Notes: generated from the sequence alone by a model not told the origin. 64,000 nucleotides of DNA from Simplicispira sedimenti (GCF_022760965.1 NZ_JAKVIJ010000011.1:1-64000), one strand, 5' to 3'; positions 16,917-26,000 are shown, counted from the stretch's first letter. Numbers and translations are program-made.

Positions 16917-18965
16917 ATGTTCACCAAAATCCTGATCGCCAACCGTGGCGAAATTGCGTGCCGAGTGATTGCAACGGCCAAGAAGATGGGCATCCAAACC
17001 GTGGCCGTCTATTCCGACGCCGACAAGGAAGCCCGCCACGTCAAGCTGGCCGACGAGGCCGTGCGCATTGGCGCAGCGCCCTCGCGCGAGTCCTACCTGC
17101 TGGCCGACAAGATCATCGAGGCCTGCAAGCAGACCGGCGCGCAGGCCGTGCACCCCGGCTACGGCTTCCTGAGCGAGAACGAGGCCTTTGCCAAGCGCTG
17201 CGAGGACGAAGGCATTGCCTTCATCGGCCCCAAGGCGCATTCGATTGCGGCCATGGGCGACAAGATCGCGTCCAAGAAGCTGGCCAATGAGGCCAAGGTC
17301 AACACCATCCCCGGCTACAACGACGCCATTTCCGGCCCCGAGCAGGCGGTGGAGATTGCCAAGGGCATTGGCTACCCCGTGATGATCAAGGCCAGCGCGG
17401 GCGGCGGTGGCAAGGGCCTGCGCGTGGCTTTCAACGACAAGGAGGCGTTTGAAGGCTTCGCGTCGTGCCAGAACGAGGCGCGCAACAGCTTTGGCGACGA
17501 CCGCGTGTTCATCGAAAAATACGTGCAGGAGCCGCGCCACATCGAGATCCAGGTGCTGGGCGACAGCCACGGCAACGTGGTGTACCTGAACGAGCGCGAG
17601 TGCTCCATCCAGCGCCGTCACCAGAAGGTGATCGAGGAAGCGCCGTCGCCCTTCATCAGCGATGCCACACGCAAGGCCATGGGCGAGCAAGCCGTGGCGC
17701 TGGCCAAGGCGGTGAAGTACCAGAGCGCGGGCACGGTGGAGTTCGTGGTCGGCAAGGACCAGGACTTCTACTTCCTCGAAATGAACACCCGCCTGCAGGT
17801 GGAGCACCCGGTGACGGAGTGCATCACCGGCCTGGACCTGGTGGAACTCATGATCCGCGTGGCGGCGGGCGAAAAGCTGCCGCTGACGCAGGCCGATGTG
17901 AAGCGCGACGGCTGGGCCATCGAGTGCCGCATCAACGCTGAAGATCCGTTCCGCAACTTTTTGCCCTCCACCGGCCGCCTGGTGCGCTTCCAGCCGCCCG
18001 AGGAGAGCATGTTCCAGTCCGACACCAGCAAGAAGCTGGGAGTGCGCGTGGACACGGGCGTGTACGAGGGCGGCGAGATCCCGATGTACTACGACTCGAT
18101 GATTGCCAAGCTCATCGTGCACGGCACGGACCGCAACGACGCCATCGCCAAGATGCGCGCTGCGCTCAACGGCTTCGTCATCCGCGGCATCAGCAGCAAC
18201 ATCCCGTTCCAGGCCGCGCTGCTGGCGCATCCCAAGTTTGTGTCGGGGCACTTCAACACCGGCTTCATTGCCGAGCACTACGGCAAGGGCTTTGCGGCCG
18301 AGGACGTGCCGCACGACGACCCGCAGTTCCTGGTGGCGCTGGCCGCCTTCATGCACCGCCGCTACCGTGCGCGTGCCTCGGGCATCAGCGGCCAGTTGGC
18401 CGGGCATGAGGTGCGGGTGGGCGAGCAGTTTGTCGTGGTCACCCTGGGGGCCGAGGGCAAGAACCAGCACCACGAGGTCACGGTGTCCGACTTTGAAGAC
18501 AAATCGGGCTCCAGCGCTGTGCTGGTGGGCGGCAAGAGCTATCAAATCAGTAGCACTGCAACGCTGGGCCAGATCCGTGTGCAGGGCAGTTGCAACGGCC
18601 AGGGCTTTACCGCCCAGGTCGAGCGCGGTGTAGGCAAGAACCCGCTGGCGCTGCGCATTGCGCACAACGGCACGCAGGTCGAGGCCATGGTGTTCTCGCC
18701 GCTGGGCGCACGGCTGCACCAGCTCATGCCCTTCAAGGCGCCGCCGGATCTGTCCAAGTTCCTGCTCTCGCCCATGCCTGGCCTGCTGGTGGACGTTGCC
18801 GTGCAGCCGGGCCAGAAGGTCCAGGCCGGCGAAAAGCTGGCCGTGATCGAGGCCATGAAGATGGAAAACATCCTCTTTGCCGCGCAGGACGGCGTGGTGG
18901 GCAAGATCGTCGCGGGCAAGGGTGAGTCGCTCGCGGTGGACCAGGTGATTCTGGAATTCCAGTGA
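16917..18965 (+). CDS. pccA: Propionyl-/acetyl-CoA carboxylase alpha chain (biotin carboxylase and biotin carrier)
   Basis: A 682-residue protein. Residues 1-450 form the biotin carboxylase domain (ANRGEIACRV; ATP-grasp GGGGKGLR; EMNTRLQVEHPVTE). Residues ~460-605 form the BT linker domain, and the C-terminus is the biotinyl domain with the biotinylated Lys in EAMKMEN. A strong AGGAGA site precedes the ATG. Odd feature: the BT domain contains in frame a copy of the dispersed repeat, coding for SYQISST (residues 541-547). The Gly-Lys-Ser-Tyr-Gln-Ile stretch is therefore partly repeat-derived. An intrinsic terminator follows 18 bp after the stop. Confidence 0.95.
   Translation: MFTKILIANRGEIACRVIATAKKMGIQTVAVYSDADKEARHVKLADEAVRIGAAPSRESYLLADKIIEACKQTGAQAVHPGYGFLSENEAFAKRCEDEGIAFIGPKAHSIAAMGDKIASKKLANEAKVNTIPGYNDAISGPEQAVEIAKGIGYPVMIKASAGGGGKGLRVAFNDKEAFEGFASCQNEARNSFGDDRVFIEKYVQEPRHIEIQVLGDSHGNVVYLNERECSIQRRHQKVIEEAPSPFISDATRKAMGEQAVALAKAVKYQSAGTVEFVVGKDQDFYFLEMNTRLQVEHPVTECITGLDLVELMIRVAAGEKLPLTQADVKRDGWAIECRINAEDPFRNFLPSTGRLVRFQPPEESMFQSDTSKKLGVRVDTGVYEGGEIPMYYDSMIAKLIVHGTDRNDAIAKMRAALNGFVIRGISSNIPFQAALLAHPKFVSGHFNTGFIAEHYGKGFAAEDVPHDDPQFLVALAAFMHRRYRARASGISGQLAGHEVRVGEQFVVVTLGAEGKNQHHEVTVSDFEDKSGSSAVLVGGKSYQISSTATLGQIRVQGSCNGQGFTAQVERGVGKNPLALRIAHNGTQVEAMVFSPLGARLHQLMPFKAPPDLSKFLLSPMPGLLVDVAVQPGQKVQAGEKLAVIEAMKMENILFAAQDGVVGKIVAGKGESLAVDQVILEFQ
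18511..18556 (+). repeat. Dispersed repeat, copy C, inside the pccA coding sequence
   Basis: CCAGCGCT at 18511, then GCAAGAGCTATC and AAATCAGTAGCA up to 18555. The last 24 bases align to copy B (15294-15318) with one substitution and one missing C. The frame stays open through the element. It encodes part of the BT domain of PccA. Confidence 0.65.
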
Positions 18966-18982
18966 TCCAGCGCCATTCCGTG

Positions 18983-19006
18983 AAAAGGGGCCTTGCGCCC
19001 CTTTTT
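18983..19006 (+). terminator. Rho-independent terminator after pccA
   Basis: AAAAGGGGC (18983-18991), loop CTTGC, GCCCCTTTT (18997-19005), followed by more T. This is a 9-bp stem with a U run. It lies between pccA and the epimerase gene, so the latter may be read only by read-through or from its own promoter. Confidence 0.8.
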
Positions 19007-19020
19007 CATAGTTTTTTTAG

Positions 19021-19067
19021 GCTCTAGCGCCCGTATTTATTGCGCGAGCAGCTATCAAATCAGGAGT
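19021..19067 (+). repeat. Dispersed repeat, copy D, overlapping the ribosome binding site of the epimerase gene
   Basis: GCTCTAGCGCCCG, TTGCGCGAGCAGCTATC and AAATCAGGAGTA. Where other copies read AAATCAATAGCA, this one has AAATCAGGAGTA. The altered end supplies AGGAG (19062-19066), 7 bases before the ATG at 19074. Confidence 0.7.
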
Positions 19068-19073
19068 ACATCA

Positions 19074-19544
<471 letters not shown>

Positions 19545-19549
19545 CCCGC

Positions 19550-20434
19550 CTACACGGACACCAGCACGTCGCACTGCGACTCGGCCAGCACGTGCTTGGT
19601 GACGCTGCCCAGCAGCAGGTCGGCCACGGGGCCTTCGCCGTGCTTGCCCATGACGATCAGGTCGCAGTCCTGGTCTTGCTCCTGCTCCACGGTGCGCAGG
19701 GCCGGGTCGCCGTACTGAACGATGCAGTGGCATTCCTCACTGGCCAGGCCCGCTTGCACACGCAGGGCCTCCAGTTTTTCGGTGGCCACCTGGCGCGCCA
19801 CCGTGCGGTATTGGGTGAGGGTGTCTTCCTCGACGCGGGCATAGCGCAGGTGGCCTTCAAACGGCACCTCGAAAGCGTGCAGCAGCACCAGCTCGGCACC
19901 AGGTGCGATGCGGCGCGCCAGTGCCAGCGTGCCCAGTGAGGCGTCAGAAAAATCCACGGGCACCAGCACGCGCCGGTAGCCTTCGTGCGGCGACTGCTTG
20001 ACCACCAGCACCGGGCAGGGCGTGGTTCTGAGAATGCGCTGCGCCGTGGTGCCCAGCAGCAGGTGGCGCACCACACTTTCCCCCCGTGCACCGCAGACCA
20101 GCAGGTCCGCCTGCAGCTCCTTCACGATGCGTACCAGTTCGTTCGTCACTGCCCCGGTGCGGACATGGGTGTTCGCTGCCACGCCATGGCGTTGCCGCAG
20201 CAGGTCGGCCAGGGCCTGCACCTGGGCCTGGGCAGCCTCCAGCACGCGCTGGGGCATGTCTTGCGCCTGACCAGGCAGCCACTGGCGCAGATGGTCCAGC
20301 GGCGATAGATCGGCCACATGCAGCAGGTCCAGCGCAGCCTGGGTCTGGCGGCTGAGCATGGCGCCGCGCTCCGCTGCGCGCCGGGCAGGGGCGGAAAGGT
20401 CGGTAGCAACCAGAATGCGTTGGAAGGAGGTCAT
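19550..20434 (-). CDS. Tandem universal stress protein (two UspA domains)
   Basis: A 294-residue protein with two Usp folds, residues 1-145 (FQRILVATDLSAPARRAAERG ... LLVCGARGESVVRHLLLGTTAQRILRTTPCPVLVV) and 150-294 (YRRVLVPVDFSDASLGTLALA ... LIVMGKHGEGPVADLLLGSVTKHVLAESQCDVLVSV). Both halves keep the G-2x-G-9x-G(S/T) type ATP-binding tail. The start at 20434 overlaps a GGAGG site just upstream. It is divergent from a P-type ATPase gene, a pairing often seen in stress-linked ion homeostasis; a shared promoter region of 122 bp is likely. Confidence 0.9.
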   Translation of the reverse strand: MTSFQRILVATDLSAPARRAAERGAMLSRQTQAALDLLHVADLSPLDHLRQWLPGQAQDMPQRVLEAAQAQVQALADLLRQRHGVAANTHVRTGAVTNELVRIVKELQADLLVCGARGESVVRHLLLGTTAQRILRTTPCPVLVVKQSPHEGYRRVLVPVDFSDASLGTLALARRIAPGAELVLLHAFEVPFEGHLRYARVEEDTLTQYRTVARQVATEKLEALRVQAGLASEECHCIVQYGDPALRTVEQEQDQDCDLIVMGKHGEGPVADLLLGSVTKHVLAESQCDVLVSV

Positions 20435-20556
20435 CGCGGTCCTCGTTGGGGGTTGGGCCATACTGGCAGCGCAGGCTGAACCATTGCGCTGGCATTGTCT
20501 CCCATCAGTGGAGCACAGCTTCCCAAACCATCCCGCCCACCACCGTTGCATTGCCC

Positions 20557-23298
20557 ATGACACCGCCCAACCGTTCGAGCAAGCACACCAAGGTCCCTGC
20601 CAACCCACTCTGGCACACCTTGGGTACCGATCAGACCGAAGAAGCCCTGCGCACCGGCCCCCAGGGGCTGAGCGAGACCGAGGCCAGGGAGCGTTTGGCC
20701 ACCCACGGCCTCAACCGCCTGGCGCCACCGCGCCAGCGTGGGCCGCTGCTGCGCTTTGTGCTCCAGTTCCACAACATCTTGCTGTACGTGATGCTGGGAT
20801 CGGCGCTCATCACCGCGTTGCTGGGGCATTGGGTGGACACCGGGGTGCTGCTCATGGCGGTGGTGGTCAACGCCATCATCGGTTTTGTGCAGGAAGGCAA
20901 GGCCGAGTCGGCGCTCAACGCCATCCGGGCCATGCTCTCGCCCCACGCCATGGTGCTGCGCGACGGGGTTCAGCGTGAAATCGACGCCGCAGCGCTGGTG
21001 CCCGGCGACGTGGTGCTGCTGGCCTCCGGCGACCGGGTGCCCGCCGATTTGCGCCTGATCGCGCACAAGGAACTGCGCGTGGACGAATCGGCTCTGACGG
21101 GCGAATCCCTGCCAGCCGAAAAAGACACGGCCACCGTTTTGCCCGATGCGCCGGTGGGTGACCGCCGCTGCATGGCCTATTCCGGCACGCTGGTGGTGTA
21201 CGGCCAGGCCAAGGGCGTGGTCGTGGCCACGGGCGTTGCCACCGAGTTGGGCAAGGTCAACCAGATGCTCTCGGGCATCCAGAGCCTGACCACGCCGCTG
21301 CTGCGCCAGGTGGACCATTTTGGGCGCGTGCTGGCGGTGGTCATTCTCGGCATCTCGGCGCTGACCTTTACGCTGGGCACCTGGCTGCGCGGGCACGATG
21401 CGTCCGAGATGTTCATGATGGTCGTGGCGCTGGCCGCATCGGCCATCCCCGAGGGGCTGCCCGCGATCATGACCGTGACCCTGGCGCTGGGCGTGCAGCG
21501 CATGGCCCGGCGCCACGCCATCATCCGCCGCCTGCCTGCGGTGGAGGCCCTGGGCTCGGTCACCGTCATTTGCTCGGACAAGACTGGCACGCTTACCCGC
21601 AACGAGATGACTGTGCAACGTGTGGTCTGCGCAGGCCATGTGTTCGACGTGGGTGGTGTGGGTTACGCCCCGGTGGGTGATTGCAGCATTGACGGTCGCA
21701 CCATCGACGTGGCCCGCTACCCCGCACTGGCCATGGCGGTGCGCGCCGGTGTGCTGTGCAACGATGCCCGCCTGAACGAGGACACAGGCGTCTGGAGCGT
21801 GGTGGGCGACCCGACCGAGGGCGCCTTGCTGGTGCTGGGTGGCAAAACGGGCTTTACCCAGGAGCAGGGCGCGCAGGCCTGGCCCCGGCGTGACTCCATC
21901 CCGTTCGAGTCGCAGCACCGCTTTATGGCCACGCTGCACCAGGACGGCGATGGCGACGCCTGGATTTTTGCCAAGGGCGCGCCCGAGCGGATTCTGGACA
22001 TGTGTGGCTCGCAACTGGCACATGACGGCGAAAAGCCCCTGGACGTGGACCACTGGCGCCGCATGGCCACCGACACCGCCGCGCAGGGCCTGCGCCTGCT
22101 GGCCCTGGCGTGCAAGCGCACCGACGCTGGCAAGGCGCAGTTGGACATGGCCGACATGGAGCATGGCTTCATGCTGCTGGCCCTGGTGGGCATCATCGAC
22201 CCGCCGCGCGAAGAAGCCATGCAGGCCGTGCGCGAGTGCCACCACGCGGGCATCCGCGTGAAGATGATCACCGGCGACCATGCCGAAACCGCCCGCGCCA
22301 TCGGTGCGCAACTGGGCATAGGTGCAGGCAAGCCCGCCATCACGGGCGCCGAGGTGGCGCTGATGGACGACGCCGCACTGCGCAGCGTGGCCATGGAGGT
22401 GGACGTTTTCGCCCGCGCCAGCCCTGAGCACAAGCTGCGCCTGGTGCATGCCCTGCAGGAAAACCAGCAGGTGGTGGCCATGACCGGTGACGGTGTGAAC
22501 GACGCCCCGGCCCTCAAGCGTGCCGATGTGGGCGTGGCCATGGGCAAGAAAGGCACCGAGGCGGCCAAGGAGGCCTCCGACATGGTGCTGGCCGACGACA
22601 ACTTTGCCACCATTGCCGCAGCGGTGCGCGAGGGCAGGGCGGTGTACGACAACCTCAAGAAGTTCGTACTGTTCATGCTGCCTACCAACGGGGGTGAAGC
22701 GATGGTGGTCATTGCCGCCATCCTGTTTGAACTGACGCTGCCGCTCACGCCCGCGCAGGTGCTGTGGATCAACATGGTCACATCCAGCACGCTGGGCCTG
22801 GCCCTGGCATTCGAGCCTGCGGAGCGTGGCCTGATGTCGCGGGCGCCCCGGCCTCCCGGCGAGGCCTTGCTGTCGGGCTTTTTTGTCTGGCGGGTGCTGA
22901 TGGTGTCGGCCCTGATGATGACGGGCGCGCTGGGCCTGTTCCTGTGGGAGCTGCAGGCAGGCAGCAGCATCGAGGTGGCACGCACCATGGCCGTGAACGC
23001 CGTGGTGGTCGCCGAAATGTTCTACCTCGTCAACAGCCGCTTCATCCTGGCCCCGGTGCTCAGCCGCCAGGGGCTTACCGGCAACCGTATGGTGCTGTGG
23101 GCGCTGGCGGCCTGCATTCCGCTGCAATGGGCATTCACGCACACACCGCTCATGCAGGGAATTTTTGGCTCGGCGGACCTGAGCGCGCTGGAATGGGCCA
23201 AGGTGCTGGGGGCCGGCTTGCTGGTGTTTCTGGTGGCCGAGCTGGAGAAGTTTGTCATTCGCCGCAGCCCGATGGCGGCACGCCTGGTTCATGCCTGA
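20557..23298 (+). CDS. Cation-transporting P-type ATPase (P2A, Ca2+/Mn2+-pump-like)
   Basis: A 913-residue pump. The actuator TGES loop (VDESALTGESLP), the phosphorylated Asp341 in CSDKTGTLT, TGDHAETA and TGDGVNDAPALKRADVGVAMG are intact. The transmembrane PEGLPAIMTVTLALG (M4) and WINMVTSSTLGLALAFEPAE (M6) resemble the SERCA/PMR1-like P2A group. The N-terminal cation-ATPase domain begins LWHTLGTDQTEEALRTG. About ten membrane helices are visible. The ion cannot be fixed from sequence alone; Ca2+ or Mn2+ is most likely. It ends 73 bp before a strong terminator. Confidence 0.9.
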   Translation: MTPPNRSSKHTKVPANPLWHTLGTDQTEEALRTGPQGLSETEARERLATHGLNRLAPPRQRGPLLRFVLQFHNILLYVMLGSALITALLGHWVDTGVLLMAVVVNAIIGFVQEGKAESALNAIRAMLSPHAMVLRDGVQREIDAAALVPGDVVLLASGDRVPADLRLIAHKELRVDESALTGESLPAEKDTATVLPDAPVGDRRCMAYSGTLVVYGQAKGVVVATGVATELGKVNQMLSGIQSLTTPLLRQVDHFGRVLAVVILGISALTFTLGTWLRGHDASEMFMMVVALAASAIPEGLPAIMTVTLALGVQRMARRHAIIRRLPAVEALGSVTVICSDKTGTLTRNEMTVQRVVCAGHVFDVGGVGYAPVGDCSIDGRTIDVARYPALAMAVRAGVLCNDARLNEDTGVWSVVGDPTEGALLVLGGKTGFTQEQGAQAWPRRDSIPFESQHRFMATLHQDGDGDAWIFAKGAPERILDMCGSQLAHDGEKPLDVDHWRRMATDTAAQGLRLLALACKRTDAGKAQLDMADMEHGFMLLALVGIIDPPREEAMQAVRECHHAGIRVKMITGDHAETARAIGAQLGIGAGKPAITGAEVALMDDAALRSVAMEVDVFARASPEHKLRLVHALQENQQVVAMTGDGVNDAPALKRADVGVAMGKKGTEAAKEASDMVLADDNFATIAAAVREGRAVYDNLKKFVLFMLPTNGGEAMVVIAAILFELTLPLTPAQVLWINMVTSSTLGLALAFEPAERGLMSRAPRPPGEALLSGFFVWRVLMVSALMMTGALGLFLWELQAGSSIEVARTMAVNAVVVAEMFYLVNSRFILAPVLSRQGLTGNRMVLWALAACIPLQWAFTHTPLMQGIFGSADLSALEWAKVLGAGLLVFLVAELEKFVIRRSPMAARLVHA

Positions 23299-23371
23299 AA
23301 CATGCATTGGGGCGCCAGATCGGCGCCAATGAATGCGGTTGCAGCAAACAGCACCCTGTGGTTGCCAAAAC

Positions 23372-23407
23372 GCCCTATCTGCACGCAAAAATACGTGCAG
23401 ATAGGGC
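23372..23407. terminator. Strong hairpin terminator after the P-type ATPase gene
   Basis: GCCCTATCTGCACG and CGTGCAGATAGGGC form a perfect 14-bp stem with an 8-base loop. AAAA precedes and ATTTTC follows, so it could work in both directions. It insulates the ATPase gene from bioB. Confidence 0.8.
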
Positions 23408-23426
23408 ATTTTCTTGTGTCAAAATA

Positions 23427-23526
23427 ATGGCGCAATATGTGAGCCGTGTGGCCGCAATACCCATGAATTTATGGGACAAAATCCTCCGCTGCGCTTCGCC
23501 ATCATGAAAAGCATGGCGCAATTTGT
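23427..23526. promoter_or_regulatory. bioB upstream region with direct repeat and palindrome
   Basis: ATGGCGCAATATGT (23427) recurs as ATGGCGCAATTTGT (23513), 13 of 14 identical and 86 bp apart. Between them is CCCAT-GAATTT-ATGGG (23460-23475). The bioB ribosome site TAGGAGGT follows at 23569. Whether these bind a biotin-responsive regulator is unknown. Confidence 0.35.
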
Positions 23527-23581
23527 TACCTGAACTGCCCTGGGCTGCACCAGGCAGGATCACGGACGTAGGAGGTATTGC

Positions 23582-24655
23582 ATGACCCAGAACCTTGGCA
23601 CCCAACCGGTGCAGCTGCATGTTCCAGTCCCACCAGCGCAGGCCGCTGTGCATCAGCGCTGGCCGGTGGCCGCTGTGCAGGCGCTGCTCGATCGCCCTTT
23701 GCTCGACCTGGTGTTCGAAGCTCAATCTGTGCACCGCCAGCACTGGCCCGAGGGCGACATCGAACTGGCCACGCTGTTGTCCGTCAAGACCGGCGGCTGC
23801 CCCGAAAACTGTGGCTATTGCCCGCAGTCCGCCGAGTTCGACACCGGCGTCAAAGCCCAAAAAATGCTGGAGGTGGACGAGGTGCTGCAGGCCGCGCAGG
23901 CCGCCAAGCAGGCGGGCGCCACCCGTTTTTGCATGGGCGCCGCCTGGCGCGCCCCCAAGGACCGCGACATCGACAAAGTGGCCGGCCTGATTTCTGCCGT
24001 CAAAGGTCTGGGGCTGGAAACATGCGCCACGCTGGGCATGTTGCAGCCGGACCAGGCCCTGGCCCTCAAGGCCGCCGGGCTGGACTACTACAACCACAAC
24101 TTGGACACCGCGCCCGAGTACTACCAGGACGTGGTCAGCACACGCCAGTACCAGGAGCGGCTGGACACCCTGCAGAACGTGCGCGATGCGGGCCTGCGCG
24201 TGTGCTGCGGCGGCATTGTGGGCATGGGCGAGGCGCCCGTGCACCGCGCCGGGCTGATTGCGCAACTGGCCAACCTGAACCCCTACCCGGACTCGGTGCC
24301 CATCAACAACCTGGTGCGCGTGCCCGGCACACCGCTGGCCGAGAGCGAGCCGATCGACCCGCTGGACTTTGTGCGCATGATTGCCGTGGCCCGCATCACC
24401 ATGCCCAAAGCACGCGTGCGCCTGTCGGCCGGGCGCCAGCAACTGGGCGAGGCCGTGCAGGCGCTGTGCTTTCTGGCGGGGGCCAACTCGATTTTTTACG
24501 GCGACAAGCTGCTGGTCACCGGTAACCCGGACGCCAACGCCGACCTGCAACTGCTGCGCAAGCTGGGCCTGCGCAGCCGCCAGACGCAGGAGGAGGGCGC
24601 TGCACCTGCCGCCAATGCAGCGCAGGGATGCGGCTGCGGTTGTACTTGCGGCTGA
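23582..24655 (+). CDS. bioB: Biotin synthase
   Basis: A 357-residue radical-SAM enzyme that inserts sulfur into dethiobiotin. Cys73, Cys77 and Cys80 in CPENCGYC bind the SAM cluster; YNHNLDTAPEYY and GGIVGMGE are further family blocks, and the Arg in ARITMPKARVRLSAGR is the conserved ligand near the [2Fe-2S] site. A strong TAGGAGGT lies 9 bp before the ATG. Odd: the C-terminus carries an extra ~15 residues with four alternating Cys (ending GCGCGCTCG), absent from the E. coli enzyme. It stands alone; bioA, bioD and bioF are not in the window. It supplies the cofactor of the carboxylase at 16.9 kb. Confidence 0.96.
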   Translation: MTQNLGTQPVQLHVPVPPAQAAVHQRWPVAAVQALLDRPLLDLVFEAQSVHRQHWPEGDIELATLLSVKTGGCPENCGYCPQSAEFDTGVKAQKMLEVDEVLQAAQAAKQAGATRFCMGAAWRAPKDRDIDKVAGLISAVKGLGLETCATLGMLQPDQALALKAAGLDYYNHNLDTAPEYYQDVVSTRQYQERLDTLQNVRDAGLRVCCGGIVGMGEAPVHRAGLIAQLANLNPYPDSVPINNLVRVPGTPLAESEPIDPLDFVRMIAVARITMPKARVRLSAGRQQLGEAVQALCFLAGANSIFYGDKLLVTGNPDANADLQLLRKLGLRSRQTQEEGAAPAANAAQGCGCGCTCG

Positions 24656-24658
24656 GAA

Positions 24659-24710
24659 TTGCTATAAAAAATATAGCTTGTAGCGCCCGTGGATAGAGCG
24701 CTACAAGCCA
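24659..24710 (-). repeat. Dispersed repeat, copy E, forming a bidirectional terminator-like hairpin
   Basis: GCTTGTAGCGC (24676-24686) and GCGCTACAAGC (24698-24708) form a perfect 11-bp stem with an 11-base loop. A small second stem, GCTAT/ATAGC, lies just before it. CATTTTTACC follows, so the element can end transcription of bioB. It is between convergent genes. Confidence 0.7.
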
Positions 24711-24734
24711 TTTTTACCAAGAGAAGTACGTGTT

Positions 24735-24926
24735 TTACTTTTTCATCGGACAGGTGTTGATGCCCAGCAACGTATAGGCCGGGCAAAAGCCGAACAGGCC
24801 CGTGGCCAGCGGCACGACACCGATCCAGCCCCAAACGCCCACCGTGCCCGTGGCAGCCAGGGCAATCAAGACCAACCCGGCGACGATGCGCAGGATGCGA
24901 TCCAGAGATCCAGCATTGTGTTTCAT
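24735..24926 (-). CDS. DUF2892 small membrane protein (YgaP-membrane-domain type)
   Basis: A 63-residue protein with two membrane segments (residues ~10-27 and 30-50), the second containing GLFGFCPAYTLLGINTCP. The pair of Cys matches the membrane half of YgaP. It is the last gene of a leftward set that also encodes OsmC, rhodanese and a second DUF2892 protein. It probably anchors or partners a sulfurtransferase. An AAAGGA-type site precedes the ATG at 24926. Confidence 0.85.
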   Translation of the reverse strand: MKHNAGSLDRILRIVAGLVLIALAATGTVGVWGWIGVVPLATGLFGFCPAYTLLGINTCPMKK

Positions 24927-24970
24927 ATGGTTTTCCTTTCTGGTTGAAGTATGGAGATTGCCTGGCAGGG

Positions 24971-25417
24971 TCACTTGAGGCGCTGGCCGCTGCTGTCAAA
25001 TACGTGCAGCTCAATGGGAATGCCCTGGCCCACGCTCTGGGTCACGGTGCAATAGGCCTCAAACTGGTCAAGCACGCGGTCCAGGTGCTCCAGGCTGGAG
25101 GCGGGTACGCCCAAGTGCAGGGCGGCGGTCATCTTGAGCACGCGCAGGCGCTTTTGCTCGTTGCGGCCGATCTCGGCGTCCACGGTGCAGTGCAATGGTT
25201 CGGGCGTCTGCTTGAACTTGCGCAGGGCAAACAGCAGCGAATCCGACAGGCAGTTGCCCACGGCAGCCGCCAGCAACTGCACGGGGGAGGGACCCTGCCC
25301 CGTGCCCAGCGGCGCGGGCTCGTCGGCCAGCAGGGGTGGAATCCCCTCGCCAAAATCGACCTGGAACTGGTAGTCCTGCTGTTGACGCAGGGTGATGCGG
25401 ACGTTGCTCTCGCTCAT
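24971..25417 (-). CDS. OsmC family peroxiredoxin-like protein
   Basis: A 148-residue OsmC/Ohr-fold protein. The two redox Cys are Cys56 in AAAVGNCLSDSLLFAL and Cys122 in FEAYCTVTQSV, as expected for thiol peroxidases that reduce organic hydroperoxides or persulfides. The position beside a rhodanese and a YgaV-like regulator favours persulfide chemistry over plain osmotic response. It lies 18 bp after the rhodanese stop. Confidence 0.88.
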   Translation of the reverse strand: MSESNVRITLRQQQDYQFQVDFGEGIPPLLADEPAPLGTGQGPSPVQLLAAAVGNCLSDSLLFALRKFKQTPEPLHCTVDAEIGRNEQKRLRVLKMTAALHLGVPASSLEHLDRVLDQFEAYCTVTQSVGQGIPIELHVFDSSGQRLK

Positions 25418-25435
25418 GGCTATCCTTTGTAGGTA

Positions 25436-25744
25436 TCAGTTGCGTTGAATGGCACGCCCCATCTGCATGGCCACCATGCCCACGGAGCCTCCGTTGCGTG
25501 CGCCGGTGTAGCCCATTTGCTGTAGCCACACCATGGCCATCTGCGAGCGGGCTCCGGACAGGCAGTACAGCAGCACCTCGGCAGACGGGTCTGGCAAGGC
25601 CTTGGGTGCGTCAACCTGCAGTCGATCCAGGGGCAAGTTCAATGCTCCTTCGACATGGCCAGAAGCAAACTCTCCGGGTGAACGAACGTCCACCAGGATG
25701 GGGGCGGCGTCAGTGCCGGTCTCGGAACCCATGCCCGAAGCCAT
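25436..25744 (-). CDS. Rhodanese-like sulfurtransferase
   Basis: A 102-residue single-domain rhodanese. It has LVDVRSPGEFASGHVEGALNLPL at residues ~18-40 and the active-site loop YCLSGARS with the catalytic Cys at ~62. It transfers sulfane sulfur to thiols or cyanide. The ATG at 25744 is chosen; a TTG at 25750 would overlap the stop of the preceding DUF2892 gene. In E. coli YgaP the rhodanese and DUF2892 parts are one protein; here they are separate neighbouring genes. Confidence 0.9.
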   Translation of the reverse strand: MASGMGSETGTDAAPILVDVRSPGEFASGHVEGALNLPLDRLQVDAPKALPDPSAEVLLYCLSGARSQMAMVWLQQMGYTGARNGGSVGMVAMQMGRAIQRN

Positions 25745-25750
25745 CGGCAA

Positions 25751-25960
25751 TCAGCAGCCCGGCTGGATGCCCAGCTTGCGCAAGATGTTTTCCAGCATGC
25801 ACCACTTGGTGAACCCGCTTTGCAGCAGGTTGGCGCCTACAAAGGCGGTGAACGCCAGCCACCATTGGCTCATGAACAGCGGACTGCCTGGAATACCCAG
25901 GGCCAGGGACAGCAGGATGAAGGTACCCGCCAACAGGCGGACCACTTGCCAGGAAGTCAT
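25751..25960 (-). CDS. DUF2892 small membrane protein, first gene of the sulfur-stress operon
   Basis: A 69-residue protein with two hydrophobic segments (residues ~7-24 and 32-50) and SGFTKWCMLENILRKLGIQPGC at the C-terminus. Two Cys are retained. It belongs with the DUF2892 membrane half of YgaP. It is followed immediately by the rhodanese gene (stop and start within a few bases). A palindromic site lies 49-64 bp upstream of its ATG. Confidence 0.85.
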   Translation of the reverse strand: MTSWQVVRLLAGTFILLSLALGIPGSPLFMSQWWLAFTAFVGANLLQSGFTKWCMLENILRKLGIQPGC

Positions 25961-26000
25961 TGCAATCTCCTTCGCGATGCGTTGCAGAACATTTGTTGAC

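Noticed and set aside
16911..18719. A 602-codon open frame on the minus strand opposite pccA
   Set aside because: Codon-bias shadow of pccA; composition is Ala/His/Gln/Leu-rich and unlike any family.
20431..23409. A 992-codon open frame on the minus strand opposite the P-type ATPase gene
   Set aside because: It is the antisense shadow of a GC-rich coding gene: His/Gln/Arg-rich with no domain, while the plus strand has all P-type ATPase motifs.
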